A stretch of DNA of 64,000 bases from Owenia fusiformis (taxonomy: Eukaryota > Annelida > Polychaeta > Sabellida > Oweniidae), in the NCBI GenBank assembly GCA_903813345.2, contig CAIIXF020000012.1:22332184-22396183 (forward strand), in the 5' to 3' direction. Numbering within the stretch: position 1 is the stretch's first letter; each line of letters starts with the position of its first letter. Below the pieces are notes generated by a model. It was not told where the DNA came from. It was given only the letters and a program-made list of their open reading frames with translations, and made no database searches. Both the position numbers and the translations under genes were made by a program. Shown here in pieces: positions 12,826-22,251 of the stretch.

Positions 12826-12990
12826 GCTGACTTCCAACACTATGGGGACTATGAGACGTATTATTGGGCAATGTCTGATGGTTCTATCACTATAGACAAA
12901 GCTTATATTACAAATCCTGGAGAATATGTTCTTGTCTACATGGCAAGTACAGACAGAAACTGTGTATTGGGGATGAGTAAAACGTTCAAT
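12826..12990 (+). CDS. Penultimate coding exon, C-terminal part of a SKICH domain (INPP5K/INPP5J-like)
   Basis: The exon is bounded by the acceptor TTTATCTCCCTATAG and the donor GTAAGT and gives 55 residues in phase 0. It starts ADFQHYGDYETYYWA, has TNPGEYVLVYMA in the middle and ends VLGMSKTFNV. This is the pattern of the second half of a SKICH domain: an aromatic-rich start, then GEYVLVYYS and VLG(M/L)S..F.V. SKICH domains end INPP5K and INPP5J-type phosphatidylinositol phosphate 5-phosphatases, where they target the enzyme to membranes. In CALCOCO/TAX1BP1 proteins SKICH is N-terminal. Here the protein stops 12 residues into the next exon, so a 5-phosphatase of INPP5K type is the better fit. 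The catalytic exons would lie left of the window. The exon start is inferred from the last acceptor of the minisatellite; upstream copies offer competing acceptors. Confidence 0.7.
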
Positions 12991-13172
12991 GTAAGTAACA
13001 TTTTATATAAGAAAATTTCTCAGTTGCATTTTGAACATTTGTCTTGTTTTCCCAATATACCTTTTGGAAAGAAAACACAGTAGACAGTAGACAATTCTAT
13101 GCAAATTTCACATCATTGTTGTAGTTTTTTCCACCAAAAAGTGGCAACATATTTTTGTTATTGCATTGTATA

Positions 13173-13618
13173 CAGTAAAACCTGTCTATATTGAACATTT
13201 TTTGCTCATAAAAAACGTTCAGTGTTGGTAGATGTTCACTACATAGAGGGTAATTTATTCTTTAAGCAAAATTTATGAAACATTACCAAAATGTGGTCTA
13301 AATACAATTTCAAGTGGCAATACCATCATAAACTGGCATGTTGGTAAATTTATATTCTCTCTCATTTAACAATTTAGAATAGTCTGGATATTACACTTAA
13401 ATTATTCTGCCTCTCTTGTATGCCTTCAATATGCATATGGAGTTTTTTAACATTACTTTGTAAATGTAGGAGTAGATTTAGTTAGTCAGTCTTTAAGTGA
13501 GTAGTTGTGGCAGATAATCATGTAATGATACAATATGTCAGTAAAAGTTATATATATCCAGAAATCAGTAAAGTATTTGTTCACTAGAGAGAGGTGTTCA
13601 CTAAGACAGGTTTTACTG
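13173..13618. mobile_element. TA-flanked inverted-repeat element in the SKICH gene's last intron
   Basis: The 446-bp element has perfect 15-base terminal inverted repeats CAGTAAAACCTGTCT, each flanked by TA (13171-13172 and 13619-13620). Internal GTTCA(C/G)T motifs face inward from both ends. It has no transposase. It belongs with 10749-10915 and 32828-33026. Confidence 0.75.
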
Positions 13619-13802
13619 TATATAACCACTGTTTTTGTGACTTGTATTCTCAGTTTCATTCTGAAATCCCATACCAAGATCTAAAACAGAAGTTCATTTG
13701 CTTGCAGGTCATTCTATATTCTGGTGAGTCAGTGTCTGAGGCTATAAACATTATGTACATATTGAGTGATCTGTTGAGCTTACTAAATCAAGGATTAAAG
13801 TA

Positions 13803-13870
13803 AAGGATCTATGATACACATTCAACCTTAGAAAGTTGTTCTGGACCATGTTGTACAAATCGCTAGATGC
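13803..13870 (-). pseudogene. Fragment of a second DEG/ENaC channel gene
   Basis: These 68 bases align without gaps to 14429-14496 inside the neighbouring channel gene, with 61 of 68 identical. On the minus strand they encode DLYNMVQNNFLRLNVYHRS, identical to the intact channel just before its second membrane segment. Of the seven differences, four are synonymous and fall inside this block; the rest change the flanking T and G codons. Similarity stops abruptly on both sides. It is either a remnant of a paralogue that had been under selection, or a single exon of a broken copy. There is no sign of a complete gene. Confidence 0.75.
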
Positions 13871-14190
13871 ATAACTTCAATTTTTGTTATGTTGAATGCA
13901 GTTCATACCAAATAGATTTTTCAATACTGAACATTTTCATACTGACATTATGTAATGTTTTAGGCTGTAGGGCATTTTCTCATCATGATCCAAAGTGAAT
14001 AACCATTTAGTCCTAGTAAAGTAAAAATACGACATTTCAGACCATGAAGATGTTCCATTTCTCATGTGCATTTTTTGTCGTGATTTAAAATGGTTGGACA
14101 CATTTAAATCATGGCCTTGTAAAGCTTCTATAGTCATAGGATTCATAGTTTTAAGTTTTATGTTCTTCCTCCCAGTAATTTTGTGTGTAT

Positions 14191-15834
14191 TCATCTTTCT
14201 TGTAAAAGACTGACAGCAGGTGGTCGGTAGTTAACAGTTGGACTTCTTCGTACATCCCCCATTTGATTGGCTTTCTTCCTAAAGATGTGAACTAGAATTG
14301 CAATGAGTTGGAAAAGTTCCAATATACTGAGTACAGACATACCAACACATATACCAATTATACCACCAACCTCAGACACCAAATCTTGAACTGTGTATGC
14401 TGTTACTTGGGTTGTGGTCTGAACAGTTAAGGATCTATGGTACACATTTAACCTTAAAAAGTTGTTCTGAACCATGTTGTACAAATCACCAGATGTATCA
14501 TTCTCTTCATATGCCTTGTAAATGTCTGTACCATTTAACAAAGTAGGTTGTTCATTCATATACTTTTTGATGAATCTGCGAACTCCATTCTGAGGTGGCC
14601 AGTTTGCCTGTGAAATTAGAGAATCATATGTTTTGTAACTACAAGACAGGGGGCAGTCACATTTATACTGGCCAACATAGGAGTCTGGTAGATCCAAAAG
14701 GTGCTTGTTTTCACAATCCATACGTTTCAGTTCCTCTAGGAAAACATGAGTCCAGTTTGAATTTTGAAGGATATTATCTTTGTCAATGTAAAAACAGTAT
14801 TTCTCATTTTTCAAATCATTTGGTACTGGGAGCATTATGTTCAGACATCCACATTTTCCTTGAATGTATCTCTGCTGGCAGATCTTCATACATGTCTTCC
14901 GATTGTATACAATATCAGTGTCTTCATTTGCAATGTCAGTAATAATCACTCTTGATTTGTCACATTCTCCCCAAGGAGACTCCATCCTTTCAAACACGGA
15001 CTCCTTCAGGGCAATATTTGTAGAGTAACCAGGGGCAACAATCACTCCATCATTTATCATGTCTGGAATTGTATTTGGTTCATGTATTGCCACTTTAATT
15101 CCAGAATCAGTAAACCTCATAGATGAATCTAACATTGACATGTCTAGAAGTTCATTTTCTTGAAGCGTGTCCAAGTAAAATACCAAGGAAAGACCTGATG
15201 TTGGGCCTTCTTTCTTGATAATTTCAGAATGATTGAATGTGAAACAATTGAAATATTTACCATTCATTTTTTCCACAAAGTGTGTTTTATTACAATCCTG
15301 GTCTTTGAACTGGCATGACACAATAAAACGTTCATAATCATAAGTCAAATACCCCGCAATTACAGGGAATGCTTGGAGAACATTTTCGGGATCCAGTAAT
15401 CTTTGCAAATAATTACTGAGAAGAGGTAATGCTTGTCGATCAAGATCCTTCGGGCCCCTATCTATAATTGTCTTCATAACCCCTAGATTTTGTTCAATAT
15501 GATCTTGGTCACCCTTTCTAGGTACATTAAGGGTTTTGAGTCTGCTGAAACCATCATCATCCAGTCTGCACACAGTTACAGCTGGAAAGTCAACAAAGGT
15601 GTCATTCAGGGAGGTGTCCTCGTGTGTCCTGTATTTGTAGTACTTATTGATAGCCACATATACAAAATAACTTGCTACACAAACACTCGCTAGAACAAAA
15701 ATTATCCAACACATTTTGACAATCTTGGACTTTGATTGATATATTTGTTGGCAGCCATGAGTAGTTAATAGGCTCATATAGTGAGATATTGTCCCTTGAT
15801 CATCATTGTTTTTGTGATTGTCATCTGATTTCAT
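14191..15834 (-). CDS. DEG/ENaC-family sodium channel subunit, intronless
   Basis: A single 547-residue frame encodes a complete amiloride-sensitive-channel-type subunit. These form trimeric sodium channels of the plasma membrane; invertebrate members can be gated by peptides, acid or mechanical force. The short cytosolic N terminus is followed by TM1 at about 39-61 and the family signature FPAVTVC at 83-89. A large extracellular domain then has paired cysteines, for example CMKICQQRYIQGKCGC at 325-340 and CDCPLSCSY at 392-400. TM2 at about 489-515 holds the selectivity-filter triplet G498-M499-S500 in GMSVLSILEL. Several N-x-S/T sites lie in the ectodomain. The start is the first ATG; an upstream TTTAAATAG (about 15870) is a weak TATA candidate. 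The gene lies wholly inside the last intron of the plus-strand SKICH gene, in antisense. No PY motif is seen in the tail. The gating ligand cannot be assigned. Confidence 0.95.
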   Translation of the reverse strand: MKSDDNHKNNDDQGTISHYMSLLTTHGCQQIYQSKSKIVKMCWIIFVLASVCVASYFVYVAINKYYKYRTHEDTSLNDTFVDFPAVTVCRLDDDGFSRLKTLNVPRKGDQDHIEQNLGVMKTIIDRGPKDLDRQALPLLSNYLQRLLDPENVLQAFPVIAGYLTYDYERFIVSCQFKDQDCNKTHFVEKMNGKYFNCFTFNHSEIIKKEGPTSGLSLVFYLDTLQENELLDMSMLDSSMRFTDSGIKVAIHEPNTIPDMINDGVIVAPGYSTNIALKESVFERMESPWGECDKSRVIITDIANEDTDIVYNRKTCMKICQQRYIQGKCGCLNIMLPVPNDLKNEKYCFYIDKDNILQNSNWTHVFLEELKRMDCENKHLLDLPDSYVGQYKCDCPLSCSYKTYDSLISQANWPPQNGVRRFIKKYMNEQPTLLNGTDIYKAYEENDTSGDLYNMVQNNFLRLNVYHRSLTVQTTTQVTAYTVQDLVSEVGGIIGICVGMSVLSILELFQLIAILVHIFRKKANQMGDVRRSPTVNYRPPAVSLLQER

Positions 15835-16691
15835 TATGCTTGCTTAATGTTGATCATCTCAATTCAAACTATTTAAACTCATTCTCAACTCTCAATTGCC
15901 AACCTTTACATGATTTTCACTCTGATGTAACTCCACCTCGCCCAACTCTACACTGTAGTAATACTATAATTGATAACATGTTAAATTAATATGGAAGCCT
16001 TTTTGTTATCAAACTTATTCTATTAAACTAATGTAAATCATCTCCAGTTGCTCATAGATTGTTTCTCATTTATTGAAGTCTATACAACATCACTCAAGTC
16101 CCCAAGGATCTTAAACAAACCATCATGTCTTTCAAATCTCCCTGATTTTGTATTACCATTGTCACTAAAATTATATTTTAACATTTTGATTTCTTTGGAG
16201 ACTTGGGAGTATAATTTAATATATCATATTTTTGACTAATAATTGTATTTTTTAATATAGCTGTACTATACTATAGCTTCCTTAAATGCTATTAAGTGTA
16301 TCAAACTCAATGAATAATAGATTGATTTCCCAGGTGATATTGATAATGTATCAAATTATGATAATGACAAGATTCAATTTGTAAATTGGTATTAATCAAT
16401 CCTCATCCTATATCATCTATGACATATGTGTTCATATAGTGTAGGTGGTTTTACTACAAGAAATGCCTTGGTTTTATATTCTTTTCTGCTTCTCGTGTCT
16501 AAAATTTTGTCGCCATCTATTGACAGTCCTTAAAAGATTTTTCATGTCCCAACAAGATTCTAGTAAGCATTGATCTAAACAACTTTCCATAATTTAACCA
16601 AGGCCTCTGAACTTAGTTATATTTTTGATTAACACTGACTTTTGGCTCAATATAGATCTTAAACTATGATGGCTCAGTCCTTAACAATTGT
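15835..16691. other. Intronic DNA upstream of the channel gene
   Basis: AT-rich sequence between the channel start codon and the next mobile element, presumably holding the channel's promoter. Only short chance frames occur, and I see no repeat structure. Confidence 0.4.
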
Positions 16692-17143
16692 GGAGTTACA
16701 CCAGAAAAACACTAAAAGCGCTTTAGTGGAAAACGCTTTACAAAATCGCCATCATGATTACACCAACATTTCTAAAGCGCCTTAGGAATTTTATTTTGAA
16801 ATTACACCTGTCATTTCTAAAACACCTTTCTTGCACTTTTAACGATGTAGATATGGAGGATATCGAGCAGATGTGTACATCTACAATAAATGTATTCTTT
16901 TAGCATCTAAGAGGAAATGTAACCGAGACTTTTGCCAGTGATGTGGACTTACTTTCAATTTTTGCGATATAATTTGATGAACTATTGCATTTTTGGGGTC
17001 CTAACGATTTAAGGCATTTTTTAGCGACTAGGGTTCTAGCAATTTTGGAAAAGCGCGTCTGTAAATCCGCAATCGTGATTACACCTATTTTTCAAACTGG
17101 GTTAAAACCTTAGGCATCTTTCTAAAACGCATGGTGTAATTCC
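16692..17143. mobile_element. Inverted-repeat element with GGARTTACACCA ends
   Basis: The left end is GGAGTTACACCAGAAAAAC and the right end, read inverted, is GGAATTACACCATGCG. Internally, AAAGCGC/AAAACGC and ATCGTGATTACACC/ATCATGATTACACC occur in both halves. It is about 452 bp with no coding frame. A target duplication is not clear, so the superfamily is left open. Confidence 0.6.
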
Positions 17144-17607
17144 AGCAAATATGATAACAAATAAGTGGATGACTAACTATGTATGTGGAAGGACAACCTC
17201 CAAAGAGACAAATCCTAATGTAAAATAAATTTGCTCTGTGGGAAACAAACTCCGTACATAAAAAAGATTAAAACTGAATTTATTGAGTATGAGACATCTT
17301 ACCATTTCTACCTAAAACCAAAAGAAGATGTGTTTTTTTATATGAAACAACTTACACAATTTAATATACATATTTTGATAGACAGTAGATGGATTAGAGC
17401 CCCCCCACACCCAACGGTCTGTCCTAATAAGCTTACACACTGCTCCCCCCATCTTGAAACTTTCATTTAATTGAAAATCCTGTTAGAAGTAGAAATTTGA
17501 ATATCCTGTTATAAATAGAGAAAAAATCTGTGCTTTATCATATACTCTGTCTATACACTTTATTAAATTCTGGAGTATAAATGTAAAATTGAGTTTCTGT
17601 TTTGCAG

Positions 17608-17646
17608 GTTTTACCAAGACAACAAGAGCAAAAGAAAGAGCTCTAG
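17608..17646 (+). CDS. Terminal coding exon of the SKICH-domain gene
   Basis: After a 4.6-kb intron (12991-17607) the acceptor TTTCTGTTTTGCAG is followed in phase 0 by codons for VLPRQQEQKKEL and then TAG. This matches the phase-0 donor at 12990, so the protein ends ...MSKTFNVLPRQQEQKKEL. The short charged tail after the last SKICH strand is consistent with a C-terminal SKICH domain. The 3' untranslated region begins directly with a minisatellite. Confidence 0.65.
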   Translation, partial: VLPRQQEQKKEL

Positions 17647-18235
17647 TTTAGTTACCTCCAAGATGTGGAGACCCTCTACTTCCAGACATCAAGTGATATC
17701 CTGTTCGCCAGTTAATGTTTAGTTACCTCCAGGATGTGGAGACCCTCTACTTCCAGACATCAAGTGATATCCTGGTCACCAGTTAATGTTTAGTTACCTC
17801 CAGGATGTGGAGACCCTCTACTTCCAGACATCAAGTGATATCCTGGTCACCAGTTAATGTTTAGTTACCTCCAGGATGTGGAGACCCTCTACTTCCAGAC
17901 ATCAAGTGATATCCTGGTCACCAGTTAATGTTTAGTTACCTCCAAGATGTGGAGAAAAGACCCTCTACTTCCAGACATCAAGTGATATCCTGTTCACCAG
18001 TTAATGTTTAGTTACCTCCAGGATGTGGAGAAAAGACCCTCTACTTCCAGACATCAAGTGATATCCTGTTCACCAGTTAATGTTTAGTTACCTTCAATAT
18101 GTGGAGAAAAGACCCTCTACTTCCAGACATCAAGTGATATCCTGTTCACCAGTTAATGTTTAGTTACCTCCAAGATGTGGAGAAAAGACCCTCTACTTCC
18201 AGACATCAAGTGATATCCTGTACGCCAGTTAATGT
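17647..18235 (+). repeat. 71/76-bp minisatellite starting directly after the stop codon
   Basis: Eight units begin TTTAGTTACCTCCA(A/G)GATG and end CACCAGTTAATG. The first four are 71 bp. The last four carry five extra bases (GGAGAAAAGACC for GGAGACC) and are 76 bp. The first unit begins at the base after the TAG at 17644-17646, so the array occupies the start of the 3' UTR. All copies are nearly identical. Confidence 0.95.
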
Positions 18236-19175
18236 TTGCTTATAACCAGCCATTGCAAAATTGAACATTTGGTTGATTTATTAATTAAGCACATTGTGTA
18301 ATTGTATCTCAGAATAGTCCTTTGATATTTTTATTCAATGATTTGAGAAGAATACAGAAACTGTTGTGCTGTCTTAGATTGTCTGTATTTAACAATTAAA
18401 TTCATGATGCTACATGCAATACTTTAAAATAGTTTTAACAGAATATGATGACTTGACATCAATGAAATGGATACTACAATGGTATCAGAGTGAAATATGG
18501 TATTCTATGTAAAAATACAAGCTACATTGTATATTTGTGTCACATGGGCCAATCATATCACTGGAAAATTAACCATTATTGAAGAGAATAAGGTGAAAAA
18601 TTAAAATGTCTTAACAGATTGTATGAAGATCAGGAAAGTAATTATAACATAAAGTTTAATAATGAATGATATCTATAATTTGAACAATCATGGTTTTATC
18701 ATTATTCCAAAGAGCTGAAGAAATATTATCAAAGCAAATCAAGAATGGACAATCTAGTTCAGGACCGTACAAATAATAAAATGTTTTCCTTATTTGGCTG
18801 CTGTGTATTATCATCTACTATGCCATATTGTTTATGAACAAGTTATGTCACAAATAATTTTATCTTGGACATTTGATTTTTTAGGATGACATATGTCTGC
18901 ATCATTTAGGGTAAAGGTGGCTGAAATTGAGTTAACATTCATTTTTTATTATGAATCTGAAGATGAAATGATTCTAGAATTATATGGACAAGAGAGAACA
19001 ATTTATGTTTATGCTCATTTGAAATGTGCCATTTAACAGAAAATAAATCTATGAGTAATGTAATATGTGAACTGTAGTCCCATGTTTAAGACTCAGTCTT
19101 TGTATTGTATTATCGTTTAAGTTATATACTGTCTTACAAACATCTTATTTCTATAATATACATTTTCTGTAATAC
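18236..19175 (+). other. Probable remaining 3' UTR and downstream flank
   Basis: AT-rich sequence with AATAAA candidates at 18775-18780 and 19042-19047 that could end the SKICH gene transcript. No repeat or coding frame is recognised. Confidence 0.35.
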
Positions 19176-19431
19176 CACAGGGAGATATGGTGAGTACTAA
19201 AATAGTACAAAATTAGTACTAAATTAGCACTCTGGCAAAAGTGCGCTCATGAGCACTCATGTCACGAGTGCTAATTTAGTACTAATTCATGATATGAGTA
19301 CTCATTTAGTACTAAAACATGCACTTTATCAGTGCTCATAGTATGAGTGCTCATTGAGTAATCAAAAAATCAATGAAATTAGTGCTAAAATGCCATGAGT
19401 ACTATTTTAGTACTTGGCATATATCCCTGTG
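19176..19431. mobile_element. Highly palindromic AGTACTAA-rich MITE
   Basis: The left end is CACAGGGAGATATGG and the right end, inverted, is CACAGGGATATATGCC. Just inside lie AGTACTAAAATAGTAC and GTACTATTTTAGTACT. The interior repeats TAGTACTAA, TAGCACT, GAGCACTCAT and GAGTACTCAT in both orientations, so most of the 256 bp can fold on itself. There is no coding frame and no certain target duplication. Confidence 0.65.
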
Positions 19432-19459
19432 TATAGGTAGGTAAAACCTCTGCTCAAAA

Positions 19460-19575
19460 CAAGTTTCAAGATAGAAACTGAATTCAAAATGGCTGTCAAT
19501 TTTCATGGATGGAAAAATGTAATTTGATAACGTAAATACCTGGAGTTACCAGATTTGATTCAAGTTTTGTAGGCC
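19460..19575. repeat. Dispersed repeat, copy related to 20482-20582
   Basis: A stretch containing AAGAT.G..ACTGAATT.AAAATGGC and GATAAC.TAAATACC...TACCAGATTTG is repeated in the same orientation at 20482-20582. A shorter related piece (AATAACTCAAATACCAGTAGAC) lies at about 19696-19720. Similarity is imperfect, so this is an old interspersed repeat. Its type is unknown. Confidence 0.5.
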
Positions 19576-19756
19576 AATGTCTTATAGTGCAATATAATGA
19601 GGTATTGCTTGTTAAAATATGGCGGTAACCAAAATACAATTACAATAGATAACTACATGTACATAAAGACATGTCCACAAGAAATGTAATCTTGAATAAC
19701 TCAAATACCAGTAGACAGATTTGGAACAAATTTTATTTGCTGAAGGATCAAGGACT

Positions 19757-20075
19757 TATGATGTGAGTACCGTAATCCAACATTCTAAACACCACTTTGC
19801 ACATATGGCATTCGTGACCAACTATGAAACGCTTACCCCACATAGTGTTATATATCAAAATGTACCTGTTCATATAGGGGTTCGATTGATCTACATCAAA
19901 TTATAAGGAGTCGGGTTACTTTTTGAGATACGTTGGAACTATTTTGACCTACATCGCTATTTTCGTAGTTAAAATGAAAGTTGAACTCAACCTCTTTATT
20001 TTGATACCAAATAATGGCATACTAGGTACCCTAGAAGCCAACTATGGCGTTATTTAGAACAAAACCACAGGTTTT
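19757..20075. repeat. Dispersed repeat, inverted copy at 38118-38525
   Basis: Landmarks in order are GAGTACCGTAATCC, CATTCGTGACCAACTATGAAA, AACCCCTATATGAA (on the complement), CTCCTTATAATTTGATGTAG (on the complement), CCTCTTTATTTTGATACCAAA and GAAGCCAACTATGG. The same landmarks occur in reverse order and complement at 38118-38525. No coding frame is shared, and ends and class are unknown. Confidence 0.6.
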
Positions 20076-20143
20076 TAAATGGACTATATAGAGGTCATAC
20101 CTTTTGGTGGATGGATATAGAACCTCACACATTATGTTTTTAA

Positions 20144-20476
20144 AGAGAGAATCAGATCTAGCAAGCAAGCCAACAAAAAATTGTTTCAATCTTAGAATAT
20201 TTCTGGCTCATGTCATTCCTTGTCATGTCTATTTTCTAAAACAAGTGCACACTTTATATCAGGAAAACTAAAGATCTTTACAATAATGTATTATTTTGGA
20301 GAATTTAAACATTTTTCTTGCATTTTTGCACTTTGAATCCATGATAACTTAATCAATTTATAACGTGTCGTGAATATTTTGGGAGATATTGTGTTTGAGA
20401 TTGTAAGGAATAGATTGGTAGGTCAATTGAACATGTTGCTTGTACTTTTGTCACCCCTACAGATCTGATTCTGCCT
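20144..20476. mobile_element. TTAA-flanked MITE (piggyBac-type), copy 1
   Basis: The 333-bp element begins AGAGAGAATCAGATCTAGC and ends AGATCTGATTCTGCCT, with TTAA at 20140-20143 and 20477-20480. A second copy lies at 32417-32788 in the opposite orientation, also TTAA-flanked, and a third starts at 63922. TTAA target duplication is the hallmark of piggyBac transposition. There is no transposase frame. Confidence 0.75.
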
Positions 20477-21155
20477 TTAAAGCAGTTTCCAAGATCGCCA
20501 CTGAATTTAAAATGGCCTCTGTTTTTCATAAAAAATGTAATTTTTGATAACTTAAATACCAGTTATCAGATTTGGTTCAAACAAAGAATGAGATCACAGA
20601 CCAATATCATTTTAATGATTTGCCTATAGCAAAGAACCTGAGAGAGTGTAAGCCTTTCTTTATATACAAGTCATGTACTGTAATAGTTATTTGTCTTGTA
20701 TCAACCTCTGAGGAAATGATGCAGGTCTGTGGGATCTCACAGGGGCTTGAAGCAAGACTTAAAAAGCATACTTTATTCCCTGTTTCGCGTTGACCTTTGA
20801 ATAGGTCAATTATTATATGTTCTATGTATCAACTCTGCCCCTTGATTTTTCTGTATCGGAGAGGGGATGGGGATGGGGATGGGGATGACAAGAGGCATGA
20901 GTGCATATTTATGTATTAACACTTTTACCCTTTCTCAACATTTTTCTTATTTTTGTAAAAATATAACCCATTCATAAAAATGTAACATATAATAATTTTA
21001 CATAATTACAAATTAATATTATATTTTGTATATATAATTGTATAAGTACAGTACTAATACCTAAGAAATAAATGTTTGTTACACTAAACATTCAATATTA
21101 TTATATTGTTATTATATAATATAAACATCCATGTACATAAATAGAAACAGTAATA

Positions 21156-21272
21156 CAGGGTGGTCCAAAAATGTGTAACTTGCAATCATGGTGTCAAAAT
21201 GAACATCATGCTGAGACAAAAGAAAATGTTTGAATATATTTTTATTCAAGATCTCTATTTTTGCCCACCTTG
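21156..21272. mobile_element. Tiny mariner-type element abutting a larger one
   Basis: The left end CAGGGTGGTCCAAAAA and the right end (inverted) CAAGGTGGGCAAAAA form terminal repeats of a 117-bp element flanked by TA (21154-21155 and 21273-21274). The right TA is also the left TA of the next element. It has no coding capacity. Confidence 0.6.
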
Positions 21273-21274
21273 TA

Positions 21275-22249
21275 CAGGGTGACCCAAAAAAAATGCAACC
21301 CTCCATTTCTTCAATATTTTTCTTAAATGGAAATAGATTGCTCCGAGATTTGACACACAAGGACTTCATTCAATGTGGGATCCTCTGGCAAAGTTTTAAT
21401 AATCACAGTCTTATATTGATAGAGTTATGGTTGTTTCAAAATATGCTCCAGATGTCGTCAATTTCGCTGAAACAAACTTGCAATGTTCAAGGAAAACTGT
21501 TCATAACACAGATGCATTCTTCCCCATGGGTATGGCTCAAGTTTTTGCAGCCATTGCTTGTTGGAGTTCTGCAATTGCTGGAGGGTTATTTTTATACACA
21601 CTATCCTTTAAATAACCCTATATATAGAAGTCAGGGGCATTGAGATCAAGACTGTGGGATGACCATGGGTTCTCCATCCTAGGAGAGATAATCTTCTCAT
21701 AGAAATGACTAGTGAGCCAGGCTATGCTATCATTAGAAGTGTGAGGAGTAGCTCCATCCTTTTAGAACCACTGTTCTTGTCTATTGAAGCCTCTATGACA
21801 CTCTAGAACTGCCTAGAACTTCTTGGGAACGCCACTATTGTGCTGTGTGTTAACAGTATCAGTGTTGCAATTATCAACCTCAAACCAAAAGGGGCTGATG
21901 ATTTCATGTTTGGAAATTGGCAGCCCAAGCTGTTCATTTAACAGAATGAAGGGGCCTTTGAAGCACTTCATCTGGAATTTGTGATCCCAGAACACATTAT
22001 TTCTTCAGTTTACATGTTCAGAAAGAAGGGAATGTGATTCATCCGAAAACCTAACATTGGAAATGGACGACATTTGGAGCATATTTTGGAACGACCATAA
22101 CTCTATCAATATAAGACTATGATTATTGAAACTTTGCCAGAGGATCCCACATTGAATGAAGTCCTTGTGTGCCAAATTTCAGAGCAATTAATCTCCATTT
22201 GAGAAAAATATTGAAGAAATGGAGGGTTGCATTTTTTTTGGTCACCCTG
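21275..22249 (-). mobile_element. Mariner-like transposon with ~190-bp terminal inverted repeats
   Basis: The 975-bp element runs from CAGGGTGACCCAAAAAAAAT to ATTTTTTTTGGTCACCCTG with TA on both sides (21273-21274, 22250-22251). The first and last ~190 bp are inverted copies of each other, covering GGAGGGTTGCATT, the GGATCC..CTCTGGCAAAGTTT segment and CTCCAGATGTCGTC. The middle holds a decayed transposase on the minus strand. The long terminal repeats and the shortened transposase point to a deleted, foldback-like derivative. Confidence 0.9.
21620..22075 (-). pseudogene. Decayed mariner transposase
   Basis: Reading the minus strand, pieces of a mariner DDE/D transposase appear in order. NVRFSDESHSLLSEHVN corresponds to the FSDE segment with a catalytic Asp, and PFWFEVDNCNTDTVN to the FFED..TVNS segment. 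KDGATPHTSNDSIAWL corresponds to the FQQDGAPAH segment with the second catalytic Asp, and WSSHSLDLNAPDFY to the SPDL.PLDFFLW segment with the last acidic position. Several in-frame stops (before RNNVFWDH, after VPKKF, and before KDGATPH) make it inactive. The N-terminal DNA-binding part is missing, replaced by the inverted-repeat arm. Confidence 0.85.
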
Positions 22250-22251
22250 TA

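Noticed and set aside
12871-13083. Stand-alone 70-residue gene starting at ATG 12871
   Set aside because: Similarity to SKICH begins before the ATG and ends at the GTAAGT donor at 12991; the rest is intron read-through.
13937-14194. C-terminal extension or partner gene after the ENaC stop
   Set aside because: The 85-residue frame overlaps the stop region by a few bases, has no channel similarity and looks like 3' UTR.
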